DNA from: Labedella populi
GTDB lineage: Bacteria > Actinomycetota > Actinomycetes > Actinomycetales > Microbacteriaceae
Direction: 5' to 3'
Assembly (NCBI RefSeq): GCF_004078655.1
Contig: NZ_RZNC01000007.1
Location: 46,803 to 110,802 of the forward strand
Length of the DNA: 64,000 nt
Shown: positions 25,158-33,618 of the stretch, piece by piece
How positions within the stretch are numbered: the stretch's first letter is position 1
Layout: each line of letters starts with the position of its first letter
The notes under the pieces: model-generated
What the model saw: only the letters and a program-made list of their open reading frames with translations
Told to the model about the DNA's origin: nothing
Database searches by the model: none
Position numbers and translations under genes: made by a program

Positions 25158-26182
25158 CCGACACCGCCCCCTCGACACCGCTCTCGTCCGCTCCCCTCGG
25201 CACGAGCGGCCTCGACGTCACGCGCGTGGGACTCGGCGCGTTCGCCATCGGGGGCTCGGCCTGGTCGTACGGCTGGGGGGTACAGGACGACGACGAGTCG
25301 GTGCAGACCATTCTCGCGGCCGTCGACGCCGGCATTGACTGGATCGACACCGCCGCCGTCTATGGGCGTGGTCATTCGGAGGCCGTCGTCGGCGCAGCAC
25401 TGCAGCAGCTCTCGGAGGACGAGCGCCCGCTCGTGTTCACCAAGGGCGGCCTCGTATGGTCGGAGGACGACGCGCTCGACACCGGGGAGCGGAAGGTCGG
25501 GCACCCGGACAGCCTCCGCCGAGAGGTGGACGATTCGCTGCGCCGCCTCGCCGTCGACACGATCGACCTCTACCAGATGCACTGGCCGGCCGAGGACGGT
25601 ACGCCCCTTGAGGAGTACTGGTCCGCACTCGTGGACCTGCGCACTGCGGGTAAGGTCCGAGCGATCGGCCTCTCGAACCACGACGTCGACGAGCTGACGC
25701 GCGCCGAGGCGATCGGTCACGTCGACTCGCTGCAGCCCCCGTTCTCGGCGATCTACCGCGACGCTGCCGCTGACGTCATCCCCTGGTGCGCGGCCAACGG
25801 CACGGGTGTGATCGTCTACAGTCCGATGCAGTCCGGGCTGCTGACCGGCTCGTTCTCCGCCGAACGCGCTGCGGCGCTCCCCTCGAACGACTGGCGGTCA
25901 CGGCACGACGACTTCCGCGGCGAGGGGCTGAGCCGCAACCTCGCCGTAGCGGACGCCCTCGCCGAGATCGCGGCGAACCGGGGCGTGACGACGGCGGAAG
26001 CGGCGATCGGGTGGGTGCTCGGCTTCCCCGGCGTCACCGCCGCGATCGTCGGCGCGCGTCGCCCCGACCAAATCGGCGGCTGGATCGGCGGCTCGCGCAT
26101 CGAGCTGACGTCGGAGGAGTACGCCGCCGTCGCGGCCGTGATCGAGCGGACGGGCGCGGGCTCGGGACCGGTCGCGCCCTGA
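25154..26182 (+). CDS. aldo/keto reductase
   Basis: A 342-residue (beta/alpha)8 NADPH-dependent reductase. The catalytic tetrad is visible: Asp in DWIDTA, Tyr in VYGRGHSE, Lys in LVFTKGG and His in YQMHWP. It closes the operon, overlapping the aldolase by 4 bp, and is followed by a terminator hairpin. If the oxidase releases a 2-ketoaldose (osone), this enzyme could reduce it to a ketose for the kinases. That role is inferred. Confidence 0.85.
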   Translation: MTDTAPSTPLSSAPLGTSGLDVTRVGLGAFAIGGSAWSYGWGVQDDDESVQTILAAVDAGIDWIDTAAVYGRGHSEAVVGAALQQLSEDERPLVFTKGGLVWSEDDALDTGERKVGHPDSLRREVDDSLRRLAVDTIDLYQMHWPAEDGTPLEEYWSALVDLRTAGKVRAIGLSNHDVDELTRAEAIGHVDSLQPPFSAIYRDAAADVIPWCAANGTGVIVYSPMQSGLLTGSFSAERAAALPSNDWRSRHDDFRGEGLSRNLAVADALAEIAANRGVTTAEAAIGWVLGFPGVTAAIVGARRPDQIGGWIGGSRIELTSEEYAAVAAVIERTGAGSGPVAP

Positions 26183-26190
26183 GTCCGGCC

Positions 26191-26220
26191 GCGCCGTTCC
26201 GACCTCGGTCGGAGCGGTGC
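26191..26220. terminator. bidirectional terminator between convergent operons
   Basis: Arms 26191-26203 (GCGCCGTTCCGAC) and 26208-26220 pair at 11 of 13 positions around a CTCG loop. It lies between the stops of the aldo/keto reductase and the LysR gene, so it can end both transcripts. Confidence 0.7.
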
Positions 26221-26228
26221 GGCACCGG

Positions 26229-27140
26229 TCACCGGCGCAGCGGCGCGGGAGCCGTCTCGCGGACGCGGCGGCGGAACCAGTCGACGAAGATGCCCTTCGT
26301 GGGGTCCTGAACCGAGGAGTTCCAGACGATCGTGGCGATCGAGGTGACAGCGGGGGCGGCGATGGGCCGGTACACGGCGCCGTTCATCCGTACCGTGGCG
26401 AGTCGACTGGGGAGGAGACTCACACCGAGTCCGGCTGCCACGAAACCGATCTGATCCGTGTACGTCGTTCCGCTGATCATCGTGCGACGCGGCGAGAAGC
26501 CCGCGGCGACGCACGCCGCGATCATGCCGTCGTACGCCTCCGGCGCACCATGGCGCGGGAACATCAGGAGCTCCTCGTCGTGCAACTGCCCCAGCGAGAC
26601 CTCGTCCTGCACGGCGAGCGGATGGTCCGACGGCAGCACCACGACGTAGGGGTCGACGTACAACTCCGAGTGGCTCAGCACCTCACCGCGCGGCTTCGAA
26701 TAGAGCAGCCCCACGTCCATCTGCGCCATCGACAGCATGTCGACGACGTCGTTGGTGTTCTCCTTGCTCACGCGCAGATCGATACCGGGGAACAGCCCCT
26801 GGAACGTGCGGATCATCGCCGGGAGGTCGCCGTACAGCAGCGACGGCACGATCCCGATGCGCAGGCGTCCGACCCGACCGACGCGCGAGTCCGTCACGAG
26901 GGCGTCGATCTCCTCGAGATCGTCGAGCAGCTTCCGGCTGTGGGCGAGGAGCTTGATGCCCGCCTGGGTGAGCTCGAACGGCGTGACCGAACGGTCGATG
27001 AGCTTCGCGCCCAGGTCCCGCTCCAGTCGTTGGATCTGCTGGGACAGCGCCGGCTGCGAGATGCGCAGCCGCGCTGCGGCGTGCCCGAAGCTCCTCTCCG
27101 ACGTGAGGACGACGAAATACTCGAGGCGCCGGGTCTCCAT
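26229..27140 (-). CDS. LysR family transcriptional regulator
   Basis: A 303-residue LTTR. The winged HTH opens METRRLEYFVVLTSERSFGHAAARLRISQPALSQQIQRLE; the effector domain runs from about residue 90. It is the last gene of the HyuA/HyuB-oxidase-oligopeptide transporter unit, 53 bp after the transporter ATPase gene, so it probably regulates its own operon. The palindrome ATAAG-N6-CTTAT upstream of HyuA (37510-37529) has the form of an LTTR site. Effector unknown. Confidence 0.88.
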   Translation of the reverse strand: METRRLEYFVVLTSERSFGHAAARLRISQPALSQQIQRLERDLGAKLIDRSVTPFELTQAGIKLLAHSRKLLDDLEEIDALVTDSRVGRVGRLRIGIVPSLLYGDLPAMIRTFQGLFPGIDLRVSKENTNDVVDMLSMAQMDVGLLYSKPRGEVLSHSELYVDPYVVVLPSDHPLAVQDEVSLGQLHDEELLMFPRHGAPEAYDGMIAACVAAGFSPRRTMISGTTYTDQIGFVAAGLGVSLLPSRLATVRMNGAVYRPIAAPAVTSIATIVWNSSVQDPTKGIFVDWFRRRVRETAPAPLRR

Positions 27141-27193
27141 GGCGTCAGCCTAGGAGAGCGCGTCGCCCGGCGTGGCTCCCGGCGCCGTGTCGC

Positions 27194-28933
27194 TCACGAG
27201 GCGTTCGCGCTCTCGAGGCGGAGTCGACGGCGATCCGCCTGCACGACGGGATCCGGCACCGGGACGGCCTGGATGAGACGCCGGGTGTACTCCTCCTGCG
27301 GATGGTGCAGGATCTGACGCGTGTCGCCCTGCTCCTCGACCCGGCCGCGATTGAGGACCACGACCCGCGTAGCGAGTCGTTCGACGACGGACAGGTCATG
27401 GCTGATGAAGAGGCAGGAGAAGCCGAGCTCCGCTTGCAGCTCGAGCAGCAGCCGGAGCACGGCGGCCTGTACGGAGACATCGAGGGCCGATGTGGGCTCG
27501 TCGGCGATCAGGATGCTCGGCCGGACGGCGAGGGCGCGGGCGATACCGACGCGTTGGCGCTGCCCGCCGGACAACTCGTGAGGGTATCGGTCCACCCAAT
27601 CGGCGGGGAGTCGGACGAGTTCGAGCAGTTCTCGCGCTCTCCGTGCCCGGAGGCGCGGGTCCTTCTCGACGTCGTTCCAGCGCAGCGGAGCCGCGATACT
27701 TGCACCGATGGTCGCTCGAGGGTCGAGTGATGATGCCGGGTCCTGGAACACGATCGACGCCGCCCGCCGGACCGAGCGCATCTGCGCTCGCGATGCCTTC
27801 GCGAGGTCGACGTCCGCGACACGGATGGAGCCCGAGGTCACCGGGACGAGACCGATCGCGGCGCGGCCGATGGTCGACTTGCCGGACCCGGATTCACCGA
27901 CGAGTCCCACGACGTCGCCCCGCCCGACGCGCAGATCGACGTGATCCACCGCGACGAAGGGTTTCTCGCCGAAGCGACCCGGGTAGCGGATCACGAGGTC
28001 GCGCACGTCGAGCACCGTGTCGGTCGGGTCGTCGCGCGTCGCCGCGGGCTCCTCCGGTTCGACCACGCGGAGTGAGATCGTCGGCTGCCGCTCGACGATC
28101 TCACTCCGGCCGAGGAACGGCACCGAGTCGAGCAGTTCCCGCGTGTAGGCGTGCTCCGGAGCGGCGAAGAGACGGGCGGTGGGCGCGTCCTCGACGACTC
28201 GGCCGTCCCTCATGACGACGACATGCGTCGCCATGTCCGCGACGACGCCCATGTCGTGCGTGATCAGGAGCAGCGCCATGTCGAGTCGGGACTGGAGGTC
28301 GAGCAGGAGATCGAGGATCTCGGCCTGAGCCGTCACATCCAGTGCGGTCGTCGGTTCGTCGGCGATCAGCAGTTTCGGGTCCCCCGAAATCGCCATCGCG
28401 ATCATCGCCCTCTGACGCTGTCCCCCCGACAGCTGGTGCGGGTACTGTCCGAGCCGACGCTCCGGGTCCGGCAGGTTCACGAGGCGCAGCAGGTCGAGTG
28501 CCCGCCGGTCCGCCTCGGGCCGGCTCAATCGGGCGTGTGCGCGCAGGACGTCCCGGAGCTGAGTGCCGATCGTGTAGACGGGGTTCAGGGCCGTCATCGG
28601 CTCCTGGAACACGACGCCCACGTCACGACCGCGCACCGCCCGCATCCGAGCCGCGCCCGCTCCGACGAGGTCCTCCCCGCACAGCTCGATCGTGCCCCGC
28701 CGTCGTGCGTTGCCGGGGAGGAGGTCGAGAACGGACATCGCCGTCACGGACTTCCCCGAGCCCGACTCGCCGACGAGCGCGACGGTCTCACCCGCCCGCA
28801 CGTCGAAGGAGACGTCGTGCGTGACGGCCCGCCAGTCGGAGCCCGATCCGAACTCGACGGACAGGTCACGGACGCGCAGCACGGCGGAGGCCGTCGTCGA
28901 CGCCGAGTCGGCGGTCGGTGTGTTCTCAGGCAT
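27194..28933 (-). CDS. dipeptide/oligopeptide ABC transporter, fused double ATPase
   Basis: A 579-residue protein joining two oligopeptide-type ATPases, equivalent to DppD and DppF in one chain. Walker A motifs GESGSGKS (near residues 47 and 350), signatures LSGGQRQR (twice) and Walker B ADEPTTALD / ADEPTSALD are intact. The first domain lacks a long C-terminal extension; the second ends with HHPQEEYTRRLIQAVP. The start MPENTPT overlaps the permease stop by 8 bp. It powers uptake by the two permeases and binding protein encoded upstream. Confidence 0.9.
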   Translation of the reverse strand: MPENTPTADSASTTASAVLRVRDLSVEFGSGSDWRAVTHDVSFDVRAGETVALVGESGSGKSVTAMSVLDLLPGNARRRGTIELCGEDLVGAGAARMRAVRGRDVGVVFQEPMTALNPVYTIGTQLRDVLRAHARLSRPEADRRALDLLRLVNLPDPERRLGQYPHQLSGGQRQRAMIAMAISGDPKLLIADEPTTALDVTAQAEILDLLLDLQSRLDMALLLITHDMGVVADMATHVVVMRDGRVVEDAPTARLFAAPEHAYTRELLDSVPFLGRSEIVERQPTISLRVVEPEEPAATRDDPTDTVLDVRDLVIRYPGRFGEKPFVAVDHVDLRVGRGDVVGLVGESGSGKSTIGRAAIGLVPVTSGSIRVADVDLAKASRAQMRSVRRAASIVFQDPASSLDPRATIGASIAAPLRWNDVEKDPRLRARRARELLELVRLPADWVDRYPHELSGGQRQRVGIARALAVRPSILIADEPTSALDVSVQAAVLRLLLELQAELGFSCLFISHDLSVVERLATRVVVLNRGRVEEQGDTRQILHHPQEEYTRRLIQAVPVPDPVVQADRRRLRLESANAS

Positions 28934-29780
28934 GGTTTCCCTTCCTCGCGCGAGGATCGAGCAGGTCGCGCAGCGCATCGGCCAAGAGGCCGAACGACAG
29001 GATCGTGAGGACCACGACGATGCTCGGGACGAGGATCGTCGAAGGGTCGTTCCCCATGTACCGCTGCCCCGACGCCACCATGCCGCCCCAGGACGGTGCC
29101 GGCGCGACCACCCCGAGACCGAGGTAGCTCAACCCGGACTCGAGCAGGATCGCCGAGGCCATGACGAGCGAGAACTGGACGATGATCGGGGCCGTCACGT
29201 TCGGGAGCACGACCCGGAACAGCGCCGTCGCGGTCCGCGCACCGAACGCCTTCGCCGCATCCACGTATTCGAGGCGTTTGACCGAGAGCGTCTGTCCGTA
29301 CACGATGCGCGCGAAGCCGGGCGCGAAGAGGATGCCCATCACGGCGATGAGCGTCCACTCCCCCGGTCCGTAGATCGTGACGATCAGGAGCGCGAGGATG
29401 ACCGGGGGGAACGCGAGCAGCACGTCGCCGACGAGCCGCATGGTCAGGAACTCGGCGACGCCGCCGAAGTAGCCGCCCACGAGGCCGAGCAGCGAGCCGA
29501 TGACCGCAGCGACCGCGCTCGCTCCGAGGGCGATGAGCAGCTCGACGCGCGCTCCGTGGAGGATGCGGGCGAGGACGTCCCGGCCGTACTCGTCGGTCCC
29601 GAGAACGTGACCGGGAGTACCGGGCGACAGGAGGCGATTGGCGACGTCCTGGGCGAGCGGATCGGTCGGGACGACGATCGGCGCAAGCACCGAGAGCACG
29701 ACGAGGAGCAGGACGAAGGCGAGCGCGGTCCACCGCACGACGCTGAAGGCGCCGGCGATCCGGCGGAATCGGCTGAGCAT
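28926..29780 (-). CDS. oligopeptide ABC transporter permease (DppC-like)
   Basis: A 284-residue permease with the DppC-type N-terminal segment HVLGTDEYGRDVLARILHGAR after the first membrane helix, then about five more helices. The EAA loop YVDAAKAFGARTATALFRVVLPN contacts the ATPase. It ends with LLDPRARKGNHA, overlapping the ATPase start, and begins 4 bp after the DppB-like permease. Confidence 0.9.
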   Translation of the reverse strand: MLSRFRRIAGAFSVVRWTALAFVLLLVVLSVLAPIVVPTDPLAQDVANRLLSPGTPGHVLGTDEYGRDVLARILHGARVELLIALGASAVAAVIGSLLGLVGGYFGGVAEFLTMRLVGDVLLAFPPVILALLIVTIYGPGEWTLIAVMGILFAPGFARIVYGQTLSVKRLEYVDAAKAFGARTATALFRVVLPNVTAPIIVQFSLVMASAILLESGLSYLGLGVVAPAPSWGGMVASGQRYMGNDPSTILVPSIVVVLTILSFGLLADALRDLLDPRARKGNHA

Positions 29781-29784
29781 GGGG

Positions 29785-30732
29785 CTACCTCACTCTCGGA
29801 TCGAGGAAGCGGTAGACGAGGTCGACCGCGATGTTGATCGCGATGAAGAGCACGGAGATGACGATGACGATTCCTTGCACAACGGGGTAGTCCCGGTTCA
29901 CGACCGAATCGACGAGGAGCGCGGAGAGCCCGGGATAGTTGAAGACGCGCTCTGCGAGCACCGTCGAGCCGAGCATGATCCCGACCTCGAGTCCGATCGC
30001 GGTCGCGACCGGAGTCATCGAGTTCCGCAGTACGTGGCGCGAGAAGACACGCGAGGGGGTGAGCCCCCACGACCGCGCCGTCCGCACCCAGTCCATCCGT
30101 GACGTCTCGACGACGGAGGAGCGTGTCATCCGCGCTGTCACACCGATGAACGCGATCGAGAGGGTGAGCGCCGGCAGCAGCAGCAAGCGCAGATGCCCGA
30201 CGGGGTCCGTCTGCCAGCTCACGAACCCCCCTGCGGGGAACCAGCCGAGCGTGAGCGAGAAGATGAGGATGAAGACCGTACCGAGCACGTAGACGGGGAC
30301 CGAGATCGCGAGACTCGAGAACGCGGTCACGAGCGAGTCGACCCAGCCGCCGAAGCGACCGGCGGCGGCGCCGAGCACGACGCCGACGACCGCGCCGACG
30401 ACGCACGCCAGCACGACCAGTTCGATCGTGTTGGGGAGCCGCTCGAGGATCGTCGTCACGACGGGGCGACTGTCGCGGAACGACGAGCCGAGATCCCCCG
30501 TGACGACGCCCGCGAGGTAGTCGAGGTACTGCACGGCGAGTGGCTTGTCGAGGCCGAGCTGTTCGCGCAGTCGCTCGATGGACTCCGGCGTGGCCGTCCC
30601 GCTCGCTCCACCGGAGGCGAGGACGGCCGCCGGATCACCGGGCACGGCGTGGATGGCCAGGAAGATCAACGTCAAGACGACGAAGACGAGTCCGAGGCCG
30701 ACGCCGATGCGCTTGGCGATGAAGGAGATCAT
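29785..30732 (-). CDS. oligopeptide ABC transporter permease (DppB-like)
   Basis: A 315-residue permease. The N-terminal helix and the PGDPAAVLA motif after it are typical for DppB/OppB, as is the C-terminal NRDYPVVQG followed by LVYRFLDPRVR. It contributes one half of the channel. A ribosome site AAGGAG-like GAGGACC precedes ATG 30732. Confidence 0.9.
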   Translation of the reverse strand: MISFIAKRIGVGLGLVFVVLTLIFLAIHAVPGDPAAVLASGGASGTATPESIERLREQLGLDKPLAVQYLDYLAGVVTGDLGSSFRDSRPVVTTILERLPNTIELVVLACVVGAVVGVVLGAAAGRFGGWVDSLVTAFSSLAISVPVYVLGTVFILIFSLTLGWFPAGGFVSWQTDPVGHLRLLLLPALTLSIAFIGVTARMTRSSVVETSRMDWVRTARSWGLTPSRVFSRHVLRNSMTPVATAIGLEVGIMLGSTVLAERVFNYPGLSALLVDSVVNRDYPVVQGIVIVISVLFIAINIAVDLVYRFLDPRVR

Positions 30733-30766
30733 GGTCCTCCGATGGATGAGAGCGGGACGGTCGGGA

Positions 30767-32350
30767 TCAGCCGGCGCTGATGCTCGTGGACGCGAGCGTG
30801 TAGCCGGCGAAGAACGTGAGGAAGCCGGGCAGGTTCGAGAACCCGGTCACCGTGTCCTTGTAGGCGAACGCCTGACCGCGCTGCACGAGGGGGACGAACG
30901 GGACGTTCGTCCCCATGAGATCGATCGCCTCAGAGTATGCCGCCTTGCGCGAGTCGACGTCGGCGCCCGTGCGTCCCGCCGCGAGGGCCGCCATGATCTC
31001 CGGATCGTTCCAGCCGAAGCTCTTCGCGAGGTCCGGACCGCCCAGGTACGACTCGAGGTAGGCGGGCTCGGACACGATGCCGCCCCAGCCGTTGATCTTC
31101 ATCTGGAAGTCGCCGCTCGTGGCCTTCTCCATCCGCGTCGCCCAGTCCGGACTGTCGAGCTCCGCGTCGATCCCGATCTCGGCGAGGTCCGCTTGCACCG
31201 TGAGCGCGGTGTCCTGATGGAAGACGTACTGAGAGGTCGTGAGGATCGTGGTGGAGAATCCGTCCGGGTAGCCGGCCTCGGCGAGGAGCTCCTTCGCGTG
31301 CTCGGGGTCGTACTCCCAGAGCTCCTGCGACTCCTCCGTGTAGTAGTCGCTCGACTCGGGGATCGGCGGTCCGTAGATCGCTTTGGCGTTGCCGAAGAAC
31401 GCCGCGTCGACGACGCTGTCGCGGTTGACCGCATAGGCGACGGCCTCACGGACGAGCGGGTCGGCGAACGGGCCGTCGGTGACGTTGAACTCGATGTCCA
31501 TGAGGAGGCCGTTCTGGACGTCGATGGTCACCCCGTCGGTCGACTCGAGGGTCGAGAACTGCTCCCATGGGACGTAGTCGATGAGGTCGACGTCTCCCGA
31601 CACGAGCGCGTTGGTGCGTGCCGTGCCGTCGGGGTAGAACACGAGGTCGATGCTGTCGAGCGTCACCGAGTCGGCGTCGTAGTAGGCGTCGTTGCGCGCG
31701 AGGACGAGTTGCACGCCCGCGTCGTCCTGCTCGATGACGAACGGACCGGCACCGACCGTCGCGATCGCGTCGGCCGAGAGGGCGTCGTCGGGAGCGATGA
31801 AGGCCGTCGAGTCGGCGAGGTAGGCCACGAAATCGGCGTTGTTCTCCGACAGGTGCACGATCGCGGTGCGGTCGTCGGGCGTCTCGACCTCGGTGATGTT
31901 GCGCATGGCGGCGAGGGTGCGCGCGCCGTTCTCCGGATCGGCGAGGAAGAGAAGCGTGTTCTTGACGTTCGCGCTCGTGAGCGGCGTCCCGTCACTGAAC
32001 TCGAGTCCCTCGCGGAGGGTGAACGAGTAGGTCGCGGGATCGATCTCCTCGAAGCTCTCCGCGAGCGCGGGAACGAGCGCACCGTCGGCGTCATACGCCA
32101 TGAGGCCACGGTGGATGAGCGCGTCGAGCGTATAGCCCGTCGAGCCCTGGTCGGCGCCGACCTTCACGTCCTGTGGCTCGCCCGAGAGGCCGAACCGCAG
32201 AGTCTGTTCGGGCGCCGCCGAGGGGTCCGGAGCGGCCGAGGCGCAGCCGGTGAGCGCGAGCCCCGTCGCGAGGGCCGCGGCCACGATCGCCCGCTTGTTC
32301 CGCCGTGCGCCGGGCGACGACGGCCGCCACGGCTCTGTCCTGTGCAACAT
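30767..32350 (-). CDS. oligopeptide-type ABC transporter substrate-binding lipoprotein
   Basis: A 527-residue SBP family 5 protein. The signal sequence has a lipobox LALTGC (Cys near residue 36). Family marks are YSFTLREGLEFSDGTPLTSANVK and AVAYAVNRDSVVDAAFFG. This fold binds peptides but also opines, glycosides and other bulky solutes. It is preceded in the operon by HyuA, HyuB and an FAD oxidase, so its ligand is probably a cyclic or N-substituted amino acid derivative. The longer open frame upstream is not supported; AGGAGG precedes the ATG. Confidence 0.88.
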   Translation of the reverse strand: MLHRTEPWRPSSPGARRNKRAIVAAALATGLALTGCASAAPDPSAAPEQTLRFGLSGEPQDVKVGADQGSTGYTLDALIHRGLMAYDADGALVPALAESFEEIDPATYSFTLREGLEFSDGTPLTSANVKNTLLFLADPENGARTLAAMRNITEVETPDDRTAIVHLSENNADFVAYLADSTAFIAPDDALSADAIATVGAGPFVIEQDDAGVQLVLARNDAYYDADSVTLDSIDLVFYPDGTARTNALVSGDVDLIDYVPWEQFSTLESTDGVTIDVQNGLLMDIEFNVTDGPFADPLVREAVAYAVNRDSVVDAAFFGNAKAIYGPPIPESSDYYTEESQELWEYDPEHAKELLAEAGYPDGFSTTILTTSQYVFHQDTALTVQADLAEIGIDAELDSPDWATRMEKATSGDFQMKINGWGGIVSEPAYLESYLGGPDLAKSFGWNDPEIMAALAAGRTGADVDSRKAAYSEAIDLMGTNVPFVPLVQRGQAFAYKDTVTGFSNLPGFLTFFAGYTLASTSISAG

Positions 32351-32472
32351 GGTTCCTCCTGATCGTGGTGCGTGGGTATCGCTGTTCGATGGATGGTGCG
32401 GTGGGGTGACGACCCGGGGTCGTCTGATGCCACGGCGCGTGCTGTCCCTCCGGCGACGATGCCGGCGGTTCG

Positions 32473-33618
32473 TCACGCGTACCGCAGCGGGTCCATGAAG
32501 TCGGTCTCGACGATGCGCTCCTCGTCCGTCACGATGCGCGCGAGAATCTCCCCGATCGCCGTCGCGTGCTTGTAGCCGTGGCCGGAGCATCCGCCGGCGA
32601 GGACGATGCGTTCGCTGCCTGGCATGCGTCCGACGACGAACTGCTTGTCGGGGCTCTCCGTGATCATGCACGGAGCCACCTCGTACGGCATGGGGCCGAG
32701 GCCCGGGACGGCCCAGTCGAGGACCTCGGCGGAGCCCGCCCAGTCCCGCTCCGGCCGCACAGACCTCTCGAGACGGTCAGGATGCACGGCGATCTTCGAT
32801 CGCGGGTCGTTCGACAGGCCCGCCTTGACCGGGATGTCGCCGACACTGCCGTGGCCCCAGATCGTGTTCTCGTCGTCGTAGTGCCGGATGAACGCGGGGA
32901 ACCGCTCGAGCTCGAAGTCCTCGGGCGAGGCGGTGGGCCGCCACCAGAGCATGGGCGCGCGGTACGCGGTGAGGCTGACGAGGTCTTGCATGATCGACAT
33001 CCACGGCCCCGCGGCGAGGACGACCTGGCCGACTCGGAACGTGCGGTCCGCCGTCCCGACGAGCACCGCGTCGCCGTCCGGCTCGACCCGAGTCACGGCC
33101 GTGCGTTCGTATACCGTCGCTCCCGCCGCCTTCGCCGCGTCGACCGCCGCGACGAGCGCGACCTCGACGAGCACGTAACCGGACTCCGCGTCCCAGATCC
33201 CCTCGTAGTGGTCGGGAAGGGCAGCATGCTGGGGATAGGTCTCCCGCAGTTCGCCGATCGTCCGCCACTCGGCGTCGACACCCGATTCGGCGAGCGCCGT
33301 CGCAGTGTTCCCGAGTGCGCGCCCGCCCCGGGGCCCGATGGAGATCGCGCCCGTCTGGTGCAGCAGGTCGGTGCCGGATATCCCGCCGAGCTCGTACCAG
33401 AGGTCCCGGGCCAGCCGCGCGACCGGAGTCAGTCCCGGGTGCTCGTGACAGGCGACCCGGAACAACCGGGTGTGGCCGTGGCTCGACCCGTACGGGTGCG
33501 CGATGCGGTTCGCTTCGAACCCGATCGTACGCATGCCGCGGCTGGCGAGACGCCAGAGTGCCGAGGCGCCCCACGACCCGAGGCCCACCACCGCGACGTC
33601 GGCGTCGAGCGGGGTCAT
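32473..33618 (-). CDS. FAD-dependent amine oxidase, sarcosine oxidase type (second copy)
   Basis: A 381-residue flavoprotein of the MSOX/SolA family. GLGSWG (about residues 12-17) binds ADP; SSHGHTRLFR contacts flavin. CMITESPDKQF puts Cys317 at the covalent-FAD position, followed by SGHGYKHATAIGE. It is a clear paralogue of the oxidase at 18.4 kb, but is in a different operon and its substrate loops differ. Its ATG overlaps the HyuB stop (ATGA). A role after ring opening by HyuA/HyuB, oxidising an N-alkyl amino acid, is plausible. Confidence 0.83.
   Translation of the reverse strand: MTPLDADVAVVGLGSWGASALWRLASRGMRTIGFEANRIAHPYGSSHGHTRLFRVACHEHPGLTPVARLARDLWYELGGISGTDLLHQTGAISIGPRGGRALGNTATALAESGVDAEWRTIGELRETYPQHAALPDHYEGIWDAESGYVLVEVALVAAVDAAKAAGATVYERTAVTRVEPDGDAVLVGTADRTFRVGQVVLAAGPWMSIMQDLVSLTAYRAPMLWWRPTASPEDFELERFPAFIRHYDDENTIWGHGSVGDIPVKAGLSNDPRSKIAVHPDRLERSVRPERDWAGSAEVLDWAVPGLGPMPYEVAPCMITESPDKQFVVGRMPGSERIVLAGGCSGHGYKHATAIGEILARIVTDEERIVETDFMDPLRYA

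Noticed and set aside
30767..32671. A longer start for the oligopeptide binding protein
   Set aside because: The lipoprotein signal peptide and AGGAGG site both point to 32350; the extra residues are Arg/His-rich read-through.
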